Part shown: piece by piece, positions 11,691 to 24,300 of the stretch
How positions within the stretch are numbered: the stretch's first letter is position 1
Layout: the number at the start of each line of letters is the position of its first letter
NCBI RefSeq assembly: GCF_964355755.1
Contig: NC_092680.1
Location: forward strand, 8,161,001-8,225,000
Direction: 5' to 3'
DNA length: 64,000 nucleotides
Source: Antedon mediterranea
Lineage: Eukaryota; Echinodermata; Crinoidea; Comatulida; Antedonidae
Program-made: the position numbers and the translations under genes
The notes under the pieces: generated by a model
Told to the model about the DNA's origin: nothing
The model's database searches: none
What the model saw: only the letters and a program-made list of their open reading frames with translations

Positions 11691-12217
11691 TATATTTCGA
11701 TATATGTATTAGTTAATAGTAAATACAAATAAAATATACATTGATTTATCGGCAGGCAAACTTAATTATTATAGAAATATAAAGATTTGATAGTACATGA
11801 GTTGGCTTATATTTATTTAGCTGTAACTCAACTCGCCATAGGCCATGGCGTTGACAACGACAATCAAAGATTAAAGCGCACATGGCGTTCCATACAAATG
11901 ACGATATTAAACTGGCGGCCGCTTTGGTTGGCGGCCGCTTCGACCATACTCCCTACCTAGCCAGGCAGGCTTTTTATTTAGGCGGGATTACTAGCTAGGC
12001 TAGTAGCCTGGTAGGGGCCTAGCTTTTTAGGCCTATTGAGTATAGTATTTATTTCTATAATAGGCCTAGCTAGTAGTAGGCTTAGTTCTAGTTAGTACTC
12101 CATCCAGGCCTCGTATAGACTAGGCCTAGTACTATTTAACCTACCTTACCTAGTAGTAGGCTACGCCTAAAATTAAATATGCTTTTCTTGTATTACTAAT
12201 TAGGAAATATATATAAA
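11691..12217 (+). promoter_or_regulatory. RAE1 upstream region and probable 5' UTR
   Basis: This stretch lies between the minisatellite and the RAE1 ATG. It has a small GC-rich island in AT-rich DNA, with TGGCGGCCGCTT present twice as a direct repeat at 11913-11940, each containing an 8-bp palindrome. The position ~280-300 bp before the start codon fits a TATA-less promoter. From 11960 to 12165 it is AGGCCTA/CTAGTAG-rich. Confidence 0.4.
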
Positions 12218-15200
12218 ATGTTTGGTTCATCTAACACTGGATTTGGAAGTGGGGGTGGCTCGTTGTTTGGAGGGGCATCGTCAACAGGTACAGGAAATCA
12301 CAATCCGATGAAAGATATTGAAGTGACACCTCCACCAGGTGATAGCATCAGTGTTATCAAGTTTAGTCCGCCAACAATCCCAAACACATTCCTAATTGCA
12401 GGTTCCTGGGATAACATTGTAGGTATACTATTAATATTATTAATGAGCAAGAATTAGATATTCAATTTCAAGACAGAAATTGAAAAAAAAAATTGAATTA
12501 AAAAACCAATATACTAATTGGAAAAGCTCATCAAAAAACCAAAACCAGATTAAAAATCATACATCTTAATGTTCATGTTGTTATGTCATTTCAGCTCTGA
12601 ATAAAAGTAATTCAATAATTTATTATTCTTTTGTTCTTAAAGCTCTATAATATGATTAAATAATATATTTTTCTTGATCTTAATGAGATATCTTAGAATA
12701 GACTTCTATTTGAATTGCAGGTGCGTTGTTGGGAGATTCAGCAGACAGGACAGACAGTACCAAAAACACAACAAGTTCATGCAGGACCTGTTTTAGATGT
12801 TGCTTGGCATGATGTAAGAATAATGGATATTTCAAGAGATTTTTTTTAATTCCATTAATTGTCTATTCCTCTTTCGATGCCTTTAATTCCCTTACTTCCT
12901 CCCAATCCTAACAGCTTAATTTCATGCCTTTTTGTTGATGTAAAGTTAAGCTTGCTCTTTATCTTTAGGATGGAACAAAAGTATTCACAGCCTCATGTGA
13001 CAAAACAGCTAAAATGTGGGATCTTAGGAGTGACCAAGCGATTCAAGTTGCTCAGGTATTATAATATGGACAGATTTTGATTTTGTTGTTGCCAAACATT
13101 TGAGAGGTAGATTGGTATTAAATTCATGTTAGGTACAGGTTTTAGGAGAGTTTTATTTTGTTAATCATATTGTTTGTTTTTTATCTCTAGCATGATGCAC
13201 CAATCAAATCCATTCATTGGATAAAATCACCAAATTATTCTTGCATCATGACAGGTAGCTGGGACAAAACACTAAAAGTTAGTGTAAATGTTATTTTCAT
13301 TATTTTTTTGGTTCATTTATTATTTAAATAATTATTTACCAAATCAACGTTTGCTTGGAGTGCAATCATTGTCTCGATCAACATGCACTGAAGTATACAG
13401 TAGTTGCTCGTTGTCCCATGAATACCATTTAAACATTTTATTAATTGGCTTTGAATAATTTTCAGTTTTGGGACACAAGATCAGCTCAACCAATGATGAC
13501 ATTACAGCTACCAGAACGGTGTTATTGTGCAGATGTTGTGAGTAAACAATTCAGATGTGTTTAACATTATTTTGTGAATATTACAATACATTTGTTCATA
13601 ACATAACATAATCCAGACAACAAATGTTCAAATGAATGAGACACCAGATTATTAAATTTCAAGTATCTTTGAAATATGTTTCATAATGCACTTGTCAATT
13701 GTATGACCCACTGTCATTTGTCCGATGTGCGTCATACCTTATGAATACCATGACTCACCAGTGCGTCAAAAATATGACTTACCTTTAGGTGACCATGACG
13801 CACCCATTTTGACGCACTCTGACCATGTTGTTTATGATATGGTGGGTTTTAAAGTGACGGACATTGACACACCATTGTTCATTGATGTGACACACCATGT
13901 AAATTTTTTGACACAATAATTATTTGTAAATGACGCACCTCTCCCGGGGTCATATAGTGGGTCATATAATTGACAAGTGCATAATTCCTTACATACTGTT
14001 AACTCTCCCGAACCTTTTTGAAATCTCTCCAAAAGCCAGACTTTTATTAAGATCCAAATGTTCCCAGTTTCTTTTTTACCATTAAAAACTGAATACTAGA
14101 CTTTCAGAAAAGCATATAAGTGCAACCCAAGGTTGTCCAGTATTTGGAAAGTTTACTGTATTACAGTATGTAATTTTATCAGCCTTTCCTTGTTAATTCA
14201 TTTTTTAATTCATTTTTTAATTATCTTTATATATCTAGGTTTTTCCGATGGCTGTAGTTGGTACAGCAGGCCGCCATATCTTAATATATAGACTAGATGA
14301 CAATCAGCCAGTTGAATTCAAACGTATGGAATCACCGCTAAAATATCAGGTAAAAAATAAAGTTTAGAGAGTATTATAAATTATTGTTATTAGTAACAAT
14401 ATGAATTAATATTTTTGTATTAATTTTCTATATTTAATGACAATAGTTGTTGGGAAAAAAACAAAGTAAGTAAAATAAAAGCATTGTTATCCAATCAAAT
14501 TGGACTAACTATAACTAATTGTTTTCTAGCATCGATGCGTGTCAATATTCAAAGATACTAAAAAGAACACACCTGTTGGGTTTGCATTGGGGAGTATTGA
14601 AGGTCGATGTGCTATCCAATTTGTACAAGCTGCAAATCCGTAAGTCAGTTAAGTAACACCACTTAGCACTATTAATTAATACTTGTTAACTAAAGAATTG
14701 ATTTTTGGGCAGTGGACTATGTCACACGATTGGTTTTTTATGACTTGTTCATGGATTTATTGAATAAATATATTTGATTTTTGAACTTGAACTTGATTTT
14801 AAAATTAAAATGAAAATATATTATTTAATTTTGTGTTTTATAGAAAGGATAATTTTACATTTAAATGCCATCGCAACAATGGAGCATCATCCTCGTATCA
14901 AGATATTTATGCCGTATGTATATATTTATTCAGTCAACTCTCCCAATACCAAATATTTTTGGGCCGGCCTAATATGTCTGGTTTTTCAAAAGTTTTTAGG
15001 AGAATTGCCGCTTTTCACAGAGTTCAATATTGGAAAAGTCAACTGTAGTAACATTACTTTCATCATTCTTAACTAGCATTTGCAGCTGGCCCAGGCCCCC
15101 TAAATTTTAGGAAATTTCAATGCAAAAGATAGGACATTAGATTAAGTTCTTTTTTTTTAAATCCTGTGTCTGCCACTAATCCATTTCATAGGAAAGTGTC

Positions 15201-15855
15201 CCTAGGGGTGTTCCAACGGATGCCTAGCCCATCAACAACTTGTAATGATAAGCAATGACATATTATATTTCAACCATCTAGGTAAATTCCATCGCATTCC
15301 ACCCTGAGCATGGCACACTTGCAACTGCTGGATCAGACGGAAAATTTAGTTTCTGGGATAAAGATGCTAGAACCAAACTGAAGACTTCTGAACAGATGCT
15401 TCAACCAATCATAAGTTGTGATTTTAATGCCCAGGGTAACATATTTGGTTATGCGGTTGGATATGATTGGTCCAAGGTAAGTTATTTTTATTTCTGAATA
15501 ATTTTCAGGACACCATTTCTAGATTTAAAGCTTCCATTACTACTTGTTTAATTGCATCTGAATGCATCTTGTAGATCTAGCTAGTTTTAAAAGTTAGTTT
15601 TAGAAGAGACAACTTTATTTGGATTAGCATTGTATTCATACTACTGTACCTTGGTCTCTCAATTAATCTCCAGTGCATTCCCTCGACTACCCTTGGCCTC
15701 CCAAAGGAGATTATTGTCAGTTTAGGAGAGCATATATGTAGGTAACATTAATATCTTTTTAGGGACACGATTATTACGACAGTAAAAAAAAGAACTGCAT
15801 CTTTCTCCGAGGAAACGCAACAGATGAGCTTCGACCAAGAAACAGAAGGAAATAA
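12218..15855 (+). CDS. RAE1: mRNA export factor RAE1 (WD-repeat protein)
   Basis: Seven-bladed WD40 propeller (Gle2 homologue) that binds the NUP98 GLEBS motif at the nuclear pore, assists mRNA export and acts in spindle assembly. Ten plus-strand exons: 12218-12418, 12721-12813, 12969-13055, 13191-13277, 13466-13537, 14239-14349, 14530-14639, 14844-14913, 15282-15476, 15763-15855 (TAA). All have GT-AG sites and the phases close to 372 aa plus stop; human is 368. Hallmarks are the FG/GS-rich start, [105 protein letters not shown] and a basic end RPRNRRK. The fifth exon pair is separated by a MITE-bearing intron. AATAAA lies 30 bp after the stop. The start is the first ATG and matches the family. 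Confidence 0.97.
13687..13981. mobile_element. MITE with ~25-bp inverted ends and TAA target duplication
   Basis: The left end TGCACTTGTCAATTGTATGA is mirrored at the right as TCATATAATTGACAAGTGCA, and the match extends through GACCCAC. TAA is present directly outside both ends (13684-13686 and 13982-13984). A 3-bp TWA duplication fits PIF/Harbinger-type elements. The interior repeats TGACGCAC-like words in both orientations. It sits in the RAE1 intron after the exon ending at 13537. No coding capacity. Confidence 0.8.
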
Positions 15856-15884
15856 ATTCTTGTGAATTCTATTTTGTATGCTAA

Positions 15885-15890
15885 AATAAA
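15885..15890 (+). terminator. candidate poly(A) signal of RAE1
   Basis: AATAAA, 30 bp downstream of the RAE1 stop codon in an AT-rich context. Other AATAAA words follow near 16267, so the site actually used is unknown. Confidence 0.45.
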
Positions 15891-17230
15891 CTATTACGTT
15901 TTATAAAATAAGAACAAGAAACTCAAATTGAAGACATAAGGAACCTGCATTCTATAAGTTATGATATGCAGAATTAAGATACTTACTTTCGTGACATATA
16001 CTACAACATTGGTACAATACAGTAATGTACATTTGTTTACAAAAGAGGTTGGAGCTGATTTTTACACACTTTGAGAATTAAGCTTCTTCAAGTGATATGT
16101 GTGTGTGTTATCCTTGCCTTTAACATTAAAATTCCTATTGTTAATACATCAGCTATGTTCCAAGATGCTCTATTGCTGGTCCTAGAATTAACAGTGGATT
16201 AAGGTATAATATGGATAAAAGTGTAACCTTGCAACTTTCATTAGTAATCTAAGTGTATCACAGAAAAATAAATAAGATGTATATATAATTGACAGTGGAT
16301 AAGCTAGTAATGTCATGGATGTTGTAGTTTTTTAATGGTTAACAACTGATCACTAGGCCCAAAGTTGTAGACTAAAATCATCTGGCTTTATATATCATAT
16401 CTGGCTTTTTGAAATTATGTCCTTTAAAGTGACTTGAAAACGTATCACTAGGCCTGAAGTTGTCGACTAAAAAAATCATCTAGCTTTATTTATCATTACT
16501 ACATACTGTAGTTCCATAAATACTTTCATTACAAACATCACAAGGACCAGAAATCGATGTGAATGTGATGTTTGTTAAAATAGGCCTATAGATATTCTAT
16601 CTTTGTAAGATAGTAAAGAGAATTGTATGCAGCAAAAATATGCTGTGAAATGGGTCCGCCAGCAAGCCCCGCAAAATCCTACATGTCCTACCAGAAGTCA
16701 AATTATATAAAATACGGTATATTTAGCGTTCTAAATTGCATTTTCATCAATTAAAACATACATCACGATTTTGTCGTCAGAAATATTCAAAATCAATGTT
16801 TGCCGTCATAACGGAAGCACACTAGTGACGAATTGTGCATTCTCGTTGCTGAACGATTTTTACCCCAAAATCGTTCTAACAGTATGGTTTTATAAATGAA
16901 AATAAAATTATATTTCGTAAAATAATTTATTTAACAGGACTTTGTCGGGCTTTGTGTTTAGGAGGACACTCTTGGACACCTAATGATAACCCAAGTCTGA
17001 TCATTAAGCAATATACAGTATACGATTTACTCAGATACCACTGACCCTCTATATCAATAAATTGAAATAATGTACAGACTGTCGTCTTATGAAAATGTAT
17101 TATTTATTATGAAATTGATAAATGGTTAATAAATGAAAGAGCTTCAAATATCAACGTATCGAAATGACCATAAATTAGTCGTTATCGAAACATATTAGAA
17201 ACTGAAGTATGTTTGTATCTTGGACATAAA

Positions 17231-17358
17231 GCTCTATCTACACTATCAAACTTTATGTGACAAAAAAATGTGCCCATCGACATAGCGATGTCATAGCACT
17301 TCCATATTTGGGCGCATCACACTTTTTTTGTCAAAATAGTCCATAGTGTAGGCATAGC
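17231..17358. repeat. MITE family A copy 4
   Basis: The left end GCTCTATCTACACTATCAAA is paired with a decayed right end (CCATAGTGTAGGCATAGC). The core shows GATGTCATAGCACTTCCATA and GGGCGCATCACACTTTTTTTG, the usual family interior. It is more diverged than the other copies. Confidence 0.65.
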
Positions 17359-18076
17359 TTAATGTTTATAATAAAAGTAAAAACGTATGCCTCAGTAGGT
17401 ATACTTTAATTGACGGGTAGGCCTACTGCAATGCAATTTCGTAAAATTATATTTATAAGCGAGTTTGTATATAAACGTAACCGTCTAAATGGTTTAATTC
17501 GTCCATCAATGCCCTAATACTTTCATTTCTTTTAATATTCTAGACAGCTCGCATCTTAATTTTTACTTTCGAAAAGTTCTAATTTGCTTTCATTGAAGAA
17601 AGCTGTAATCTGAACTACCCTATTAGTACACTATTAATACCTGTATTTGATTGCCGTCACATTTTACTACTGAAATATACTGTTTACATCGGTAACTTTG
17701 GACAACCGATCTTTTGGATATATTTTCTTGTCTTTGTGATACAATTGACTCGGTGATTTATTCTGCGATTAGTCATTCTAGATTGACCGCAATTTACAGA
17801 ACGCTTTTTCTTTCACCAATCATTTTTTTTATTTCTAAAATCTTTTGTTGTCACTTGGGACGGAAGAGTCCGTGACTATTTCCTTATGTTGACATACTGT
17901 TATGCAACATGACTATTTCTGAATCAATGTTCTGACCTTATTCGTGATGCCTTGCGATAACAGTACTAAGTCCATTGCTAGAAACACGTCCAGGACTTCC
18001 TATAGGGCATAATGTACAATAATGATTGAAGCTTGTTTTACAGCATTATTATACTATGCATAATTATATACAAATA

Positions 18077-18082
18077 TTTATT
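18077..18082 (-). terminator. candidate poly(A) signal of the MAM gene
   Basis: TTTATT on the plus strand reads AATAAA on the minus strand, about 240 nt after the MAM gene's stop codon at 18319. This is a weak assignment because the region is AT-rich. Confidence 0.3.
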
Positions 18083-18318
18083 TTAAAACATATAAAAGTG
18101 TTAGATCTGTCGTATATACAATATTAATAATTTGCAAAAAAAAGTAATGTATTTCTTCATTATACCGATTAAAAATAAATCGAAAAATAAGTACCAGCAG
18201 CTATTTATATATAAATTGTTCGCGAATCATTCAACTGATTAATATTCCGTATTAAAACCACTATATAATAAAAATAAAACTCAGTACAAAACAAATAAAG
18301 TCCGGATAAATGTTATCC

Positions 18319-21300
18319 TCATAAAGCATCATCTTCCTTAGTTTCATCTCGCTCAAAAGCTTCGTTATGTATACCTATATCTTCTTCATGGTCATATGGT
18401 TCGTATATTACATTGTCCACCATTTCTAAAGTATCTGGATCTAATTCTGTATCCGAAACTTCTTCTACGGGCTCATCAATAAACAGACTAGCTCGTTCAA
18501 CTCTTTCTCTAACGCCATCTTGAGAGATCAACTCTTCTTGTACCTGACGTATAATGTCAGGTATTGTACTGTATAGATGATCTGATCTAGAACTGTCAGG
18601 GCGTGTTCTCTTAATTTTCTTAGATGTTCGATTTGAACCGTCTCGGGACCGTGCCCCGGCTGAATCGCTGCTCACTACACTAATTTTCTTAGGTTTTGCA
18701 TATTCAGCAGAAGCTTTCTGCTGCTGGTGACGATGAAATAGAGAAGTTAATGACGTGCTTCTAAATAGTTCTTTAATTCCTCGTAAAGATGGTAAACTAT
18801 TACTTTTCACATGTCTAGATGTCATGTCACGTTCAAAACCAATGAATTCAGGAATTTCAACAGATTTGCTAGGCCTTCCATGGTGGCCATGTCCATGTCT
18901 AATTGTGTCTTTTACACCACTAAGATCGTCGTAAATTCGTCTTGTTTTAAATTTGATAGTCATATAACCAGAAGCACGCTGTCTTGAAACAGGTATTACT
19001 TGTATCTGTGACAGGCTCCCTAGTCCTTCTACTTCTATGGGACGCCTTAGAAGGCTGTGGAAAGAGAAATCGTAATAATCAATAACATAATCATGTTCAC
19101 GTGATACATATCATGGACCTAGAAAGTAAAGTTGTTTAAAATACAACTGTGAAAGCAACATTTGAATTTCAGACGGCTCCAACTTTTTTTTGGTAAATTT
19201 CCAGTTTCAGTGACACGTTATGCGTCTCTTCTGAACAACAGTATGTATAATACACAGTAAGTGGCTTTAAACGCCGACTAACCATATCGTTATGCGCTCT
19301 TCACACGCGTCCGATAACGCCAGACATGACAAATACCCCTAGCCTGTGTATACGTACCCATGATTAACACATTAACTACAAACAACATAAATTAATAATA
19401 TAGATGTTTTAAAACTCACCGTCTTCTTCTCCAGATGTACACATGTAACAATAAACTCAGCAGAACAATCCCGACAGTAGCTGCGAACAGTCCCATTGCT
19501 ATTGCGAGTGCATTCACTAAAAAAAAGTCGTGTAGTATTTAATTTAAACATATTAAGGAACTTAATGCTGGTATCTTCTACTATTTCGATGATTCTATTG
19601 TATCATTACATTTTTAAGATGCCTTGGCACTCGTTGTCAGTTTAGGCCTAGGCAAAGCGTTTTGAATGTAGTTTTATCAAAGTTTTGCTATAAAATATAA
19701 CTGTACCATTAACGAATGAGTATGGTTAACGTGGCCTAGCTTGAAATCATGGGTAGGTGTATAGCATTAGTGCATTTCATAGACAAAAACAGTGAAAAAG
19801 TCTTGCATGAATAAATATTGTTTTACAAACCATAGATTTATTTAATATCCTGTAATTGCCGATTATAATGAAATGAATGAATTCCTTAACAGACAGTTGA
19901 TGATTCATTAATAAGTCGACTCATGTAATAATTATAGAAAACATAAAACAGTTCAGTTATTTTTTTTGTGGGCTCTTCTCGGAGTGATGCATCAAAGGAT
20001 ACAGACCCGATTATCAACTTTCCTTTACATGATTTAAGATTATTAGAGGATGTTTCATTTACTCATAAAGATTAAGTAGCAATTACCCGATAATAAACAA
20101 ATTAACATAAATTCTGTTAAAATCGAACATATGATGATAATGTTAGTTTGACTTCAACATAACCTTTATCTAGGCTTACTCATAATTTGTGCCAAAAATA
20201 TAATCTGAAAACAAAACGATTAGACCTACTTTAGAAGTTAGGCTCAGTGGTCTTTCACTCGTTCGGTAATGGTAGTAATAACATGCGCTAAAGAATCGGC
20301 GGACGCACGAATAGAATTGCAGGGATTTTTTTAAAGAACACGATGACATCATAGTATGTATAACGAATTGTCATAGTAGGCCTACTAAGATTAGAGGAGA
20401 TTTTGCCAAACATTACCTGAAACAAGTTTTGTTTTTTGGTTGATTTCAGATTCGTTGGTGGGTATCACCGTTCGTTGTGGAAAGAACGTTGGAAAAATAA
20501 TAGTCTCATTTCCGTCCAAAATGTGTACAGTAACATCCACTGCGTCTGAATATTTTGAGATAACGAAAAACATATTTATTTAATTATATAATAAACATAT
20601 TTTACGACAGTTAAAGTTATATAAAAATTGAAGGTCACAAAAGTGAAAGCTAAACATCTAAGTAAACATGAATAATATTGTTATGCAGTTTCTTGCCTCC
20701 TGACCAGGCCTACAACCGTACCGTTCTCACTTACTGCGTTATGCCAAATCTTTCGACAAGCTTGGTGTATTATAGGCTTCGGAATCTTGAAGACAATAGT
20801 TCGATTTCCGTCGATGTGGTTTATTAGTGAGAAAAATTATTTAGAGGGTTAGTAGGTTCAGTTCTGGGCTTTCGTGTGTTATAGGTAAGCATGTTACCTT
20901 CGTTTGACATGATAGCCCTGCCGTTTAATGTATTGTCTCTAGACATAGTACCGTTACGAGAATCGACTTCATATTCTGGACTTTATAAGAATTCGTTTAA
21001 ATTGATATCGTGAGTAACATTTTTTTAAACGTGAAATAGGCCTACCTCCAAACGCATCCATGATGGCAATGTCATCAATTGCAATGTCACCATCTCCAGA
21101 TACACTCCCTTCAAATACTATCTTTAAAAAAAATGAAATTTATTTGTTATTATCCGCTTTTTACTAGCTAGAGGCCATAGTAAGTAAAACTGTCAAGCTG
21201 TATGTTTGACTACCCCGTCTGATACAGCAGCGTCATCGTCCTTAAAGTACATAATCATTCGTCACCTTCGCCAACATCATCGTCATCATATCATTATCTA

Positions 21301-24300
21301 TTTATCCTCATAATAATGTATCCCATTGTCATCCAACAAATAAATACATTTCAAAATCCCAACTCTACGTTTGAATTTTGTACTAATGTTTCTGACGGAT
21401 GTGTGGTCTCGTGATAAAAATCTTTTGCCGGATCTCGTAAAACATTATTTGGGGCACAATGTTGGTGTTTTTCACCGGTTGGTCCCCGTTCTTTCTCTTC
21501 CAGAGTATTCCCAGACAATGAGAAACTAGAATACATCGTACCTTGAACGTATGATTACAGCTGAGCAAGACATCCGCGCGAAGCCAGGTGTTTCCCGTTA
21601 CGTCTGATAGTGTGTAGACTAGCTCGTCATCACACGCGTAGATGTTTAGCGTAACGTTGAAGTTCACAGAATCTCCGTGCATGACGTAGTAATAGAAAGA
21701 CATGTAACCCATTCCGCCTGTTAAATCTATGGAGGGAGAAAACACTCTGGCTTCTGTCTCTGATGTTGAATTTTCAGAAAATAAGTGTATGTAATGACCT
21801 GTGGAATAATGTTAAAGGTTTTAGTTAAACTCATTTGTTGATAAGATTACTATATACACACCTACATTGTATAAAGGAATGCAAAATGAAAAAAGCAATG
21901 AACATACATGTAAAAAAACAAGAAATTAAGAATCGAATGTGATTGTTTTGGTAGAGAAGAGAGTTGTTATGTCAAATGCACAAATTAGTACACCATCCCG
22001 ATTCCTACAGATACAAAAATGCATCGCATGTTGTTGATACTGTGTGTATAGGCCTACCAGTAAACTATGCATATAAAAATGATGTATGCCATGGATTCTT
22101 GTATAAATGTATAACCGTCACTAACATCACCGAGTGACACAAAAATAGCATGATTCACTATTACGCGAATTTTCTTTTATAACACGTAAACGCATAAACA
22201 CTCAACTAACTGTAATGGGTATCATAACAGGTGGCAATTCCAGGTGTACGTTTTATGTATATATTATTTAAAATACATCTAGTATAATTACCGCATTTAC
22301 GTAATTGTCTGCTGAAATGAAAGTGTTCTACATGGAGATCTATGACACATTTTTGTACTGTACTATAAAAGTATGGTATTGTTGTATACGCAATGTTTTT
22401 TTGAAATCATGAGTAAGCCATACGATTACACGCTTTATTTGAAAAAGAAAATTGAAACTATTATTTTCTGTCGTTATTAAACGGTCGAATTGATGTGTTC
22501 AATTGGATTAATCCATGACTCTACATATTACCAAGCTTCTGTAATATGATATAATGTAATATGGTATTATGACCATACAGATATATACATACATTAACCC
22601 CTATTAAAGGGACACCTTCGGGACCGAACAATATATGTTATCTTAATAGGAGTGTCCCCTGAATAGGGGAATGCCCGAAGTGTTAAAACATGTTGCCCTT
22701 CCTAACATGAATTAGGGTGTCCCAAATTAGGAGGTCTTATACTGTATACAAAAAGGCTTTTTGGAGGTTTTTAAGCATTGTGTCATGTGTTTTATTTATT
22801 GTTGAGGTATATTCCATCAATGATATACTGTATATGGAGAGGGTGGTTTAAAAAAAAACACTTATTATTGCAAAGTTTTTTATATGTTATATGTTTTTTT
22901 AAAAATTGATCTGTATTTATAAAACCGTGATTATTGTTGTTAACTTTTTTTCTCAAAGTTCTGTCTACACTATCAAACTTTTAACAACATCGAATGATTA
23001 ACTAGGCCAAGCTACACTACCTGTTAATGTTACAAATATATATTACAATCTCAAAATGTATAAATGGTATGTTAAAACAAAACTAATTCCCATTGAAAAT
23101 ACCCGTAAGCCTGGGCTCCCCTTACTGATATTCGTTCCAGACATTGGCTGTTACATTTATTCAACCACACAATTCGCCAGGACGCGTTCATTCACTCAAA
23201 ATAAATTTCCACTGAAATCATTCATAACATTTTGAAACGTATATATGAGATAAGGTTAGAATTTATTAGATAATTAGGTACACGAACCTGACTAATACTG
23301 ATGGCAAATAAAGCATGAAAATACGTTAGTAGCTACACATTAAAGTATCAAAAGTAATTATTGCTTCTATCCTCGAATTAACATTTATTTTGTAGGATTA
23401 AACGGACTAAAAAACTGTTGTGACATTATAGATTATATGCATAATTCCTTATTTAATTAATATATATTATAAGAACAGTTATATTTAGACTACATATCTC
23501 GCTCCGCTACCTTACTTTAACGGATAGAATGTTCTCAACTTAATTCTGATTCTGATTTGTAAACTGACAACGTTTTAAGCTGTCAGTAATCATGATTAAA
23601 GCGAATTCTATAAAACATTAAACGAACTATAACGAACAGTAATTCCGAACTATGATTATACATAAATATTTTAAACATTGTAATAAAATGTTAAAGTTTT
23701 AATTATGTCCAACTGAATTTTTTTCAGTATTAACTAACTTAGTTGGCATCATTTTTTAGACCTCTTGGGTGGGATTCTTTTCGAGATGGGCTTCTTTTCG
23801 AGATTAGTTTTGCAGACTGAAAAGAAATGAAATGAATGCTGTACATGTTAACTTGATGACGTTGTTTTGTACACATTCTTCTTGAGATTAGTGTATAATA
23901 TCATAATACTGTATATTCATTATTAAGGATTTTGATTTATAGACGATAGCCTATAGAAATAATAAAGTCACAATGTTCATAAATTGATCATGATCATGTC
24001 ACTTCCTGTCTTCCGTGACACAGTATCAAATTTTAATGATGTTTTAATGATATCTTATAAGTTATTATTCTTAGATATCAAGGTCATATTAATCTGTAGC
24101 AATTATGATTGGTTATTTAATTATTATAAGGAAAAGTTATTAATTTATTTAGCTTTTTGTTTTGATGTTAAGCATTACACAACTGCCTTGGAATTTCACT
24201 TGAATTACGAAAAAGAGAGGTTTAGGTTTTGTATGTATTATTTTTAATGTATTGTGTTTTTTTTACATTTTAATTCCGAATTATCTATTTTCCCTTCGTG

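Larger units (their letters stand above)
15891..18318. other. convergent intergenic region between RAE1 and the MAM gene
   Basis: RAE1 (plus) and the MAM gene (minus) both end into this stretch. It holds their 3' UTRs, one MITE of family A, and otherwise AT-rich sequence with no supported reading frame. The words AACxxATCACTAGGCC and AAGTTGT(A/C)GACTAAAA occur twice, at about 16350 and 16445, as a small direct duplication. Confidence 0.5.
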
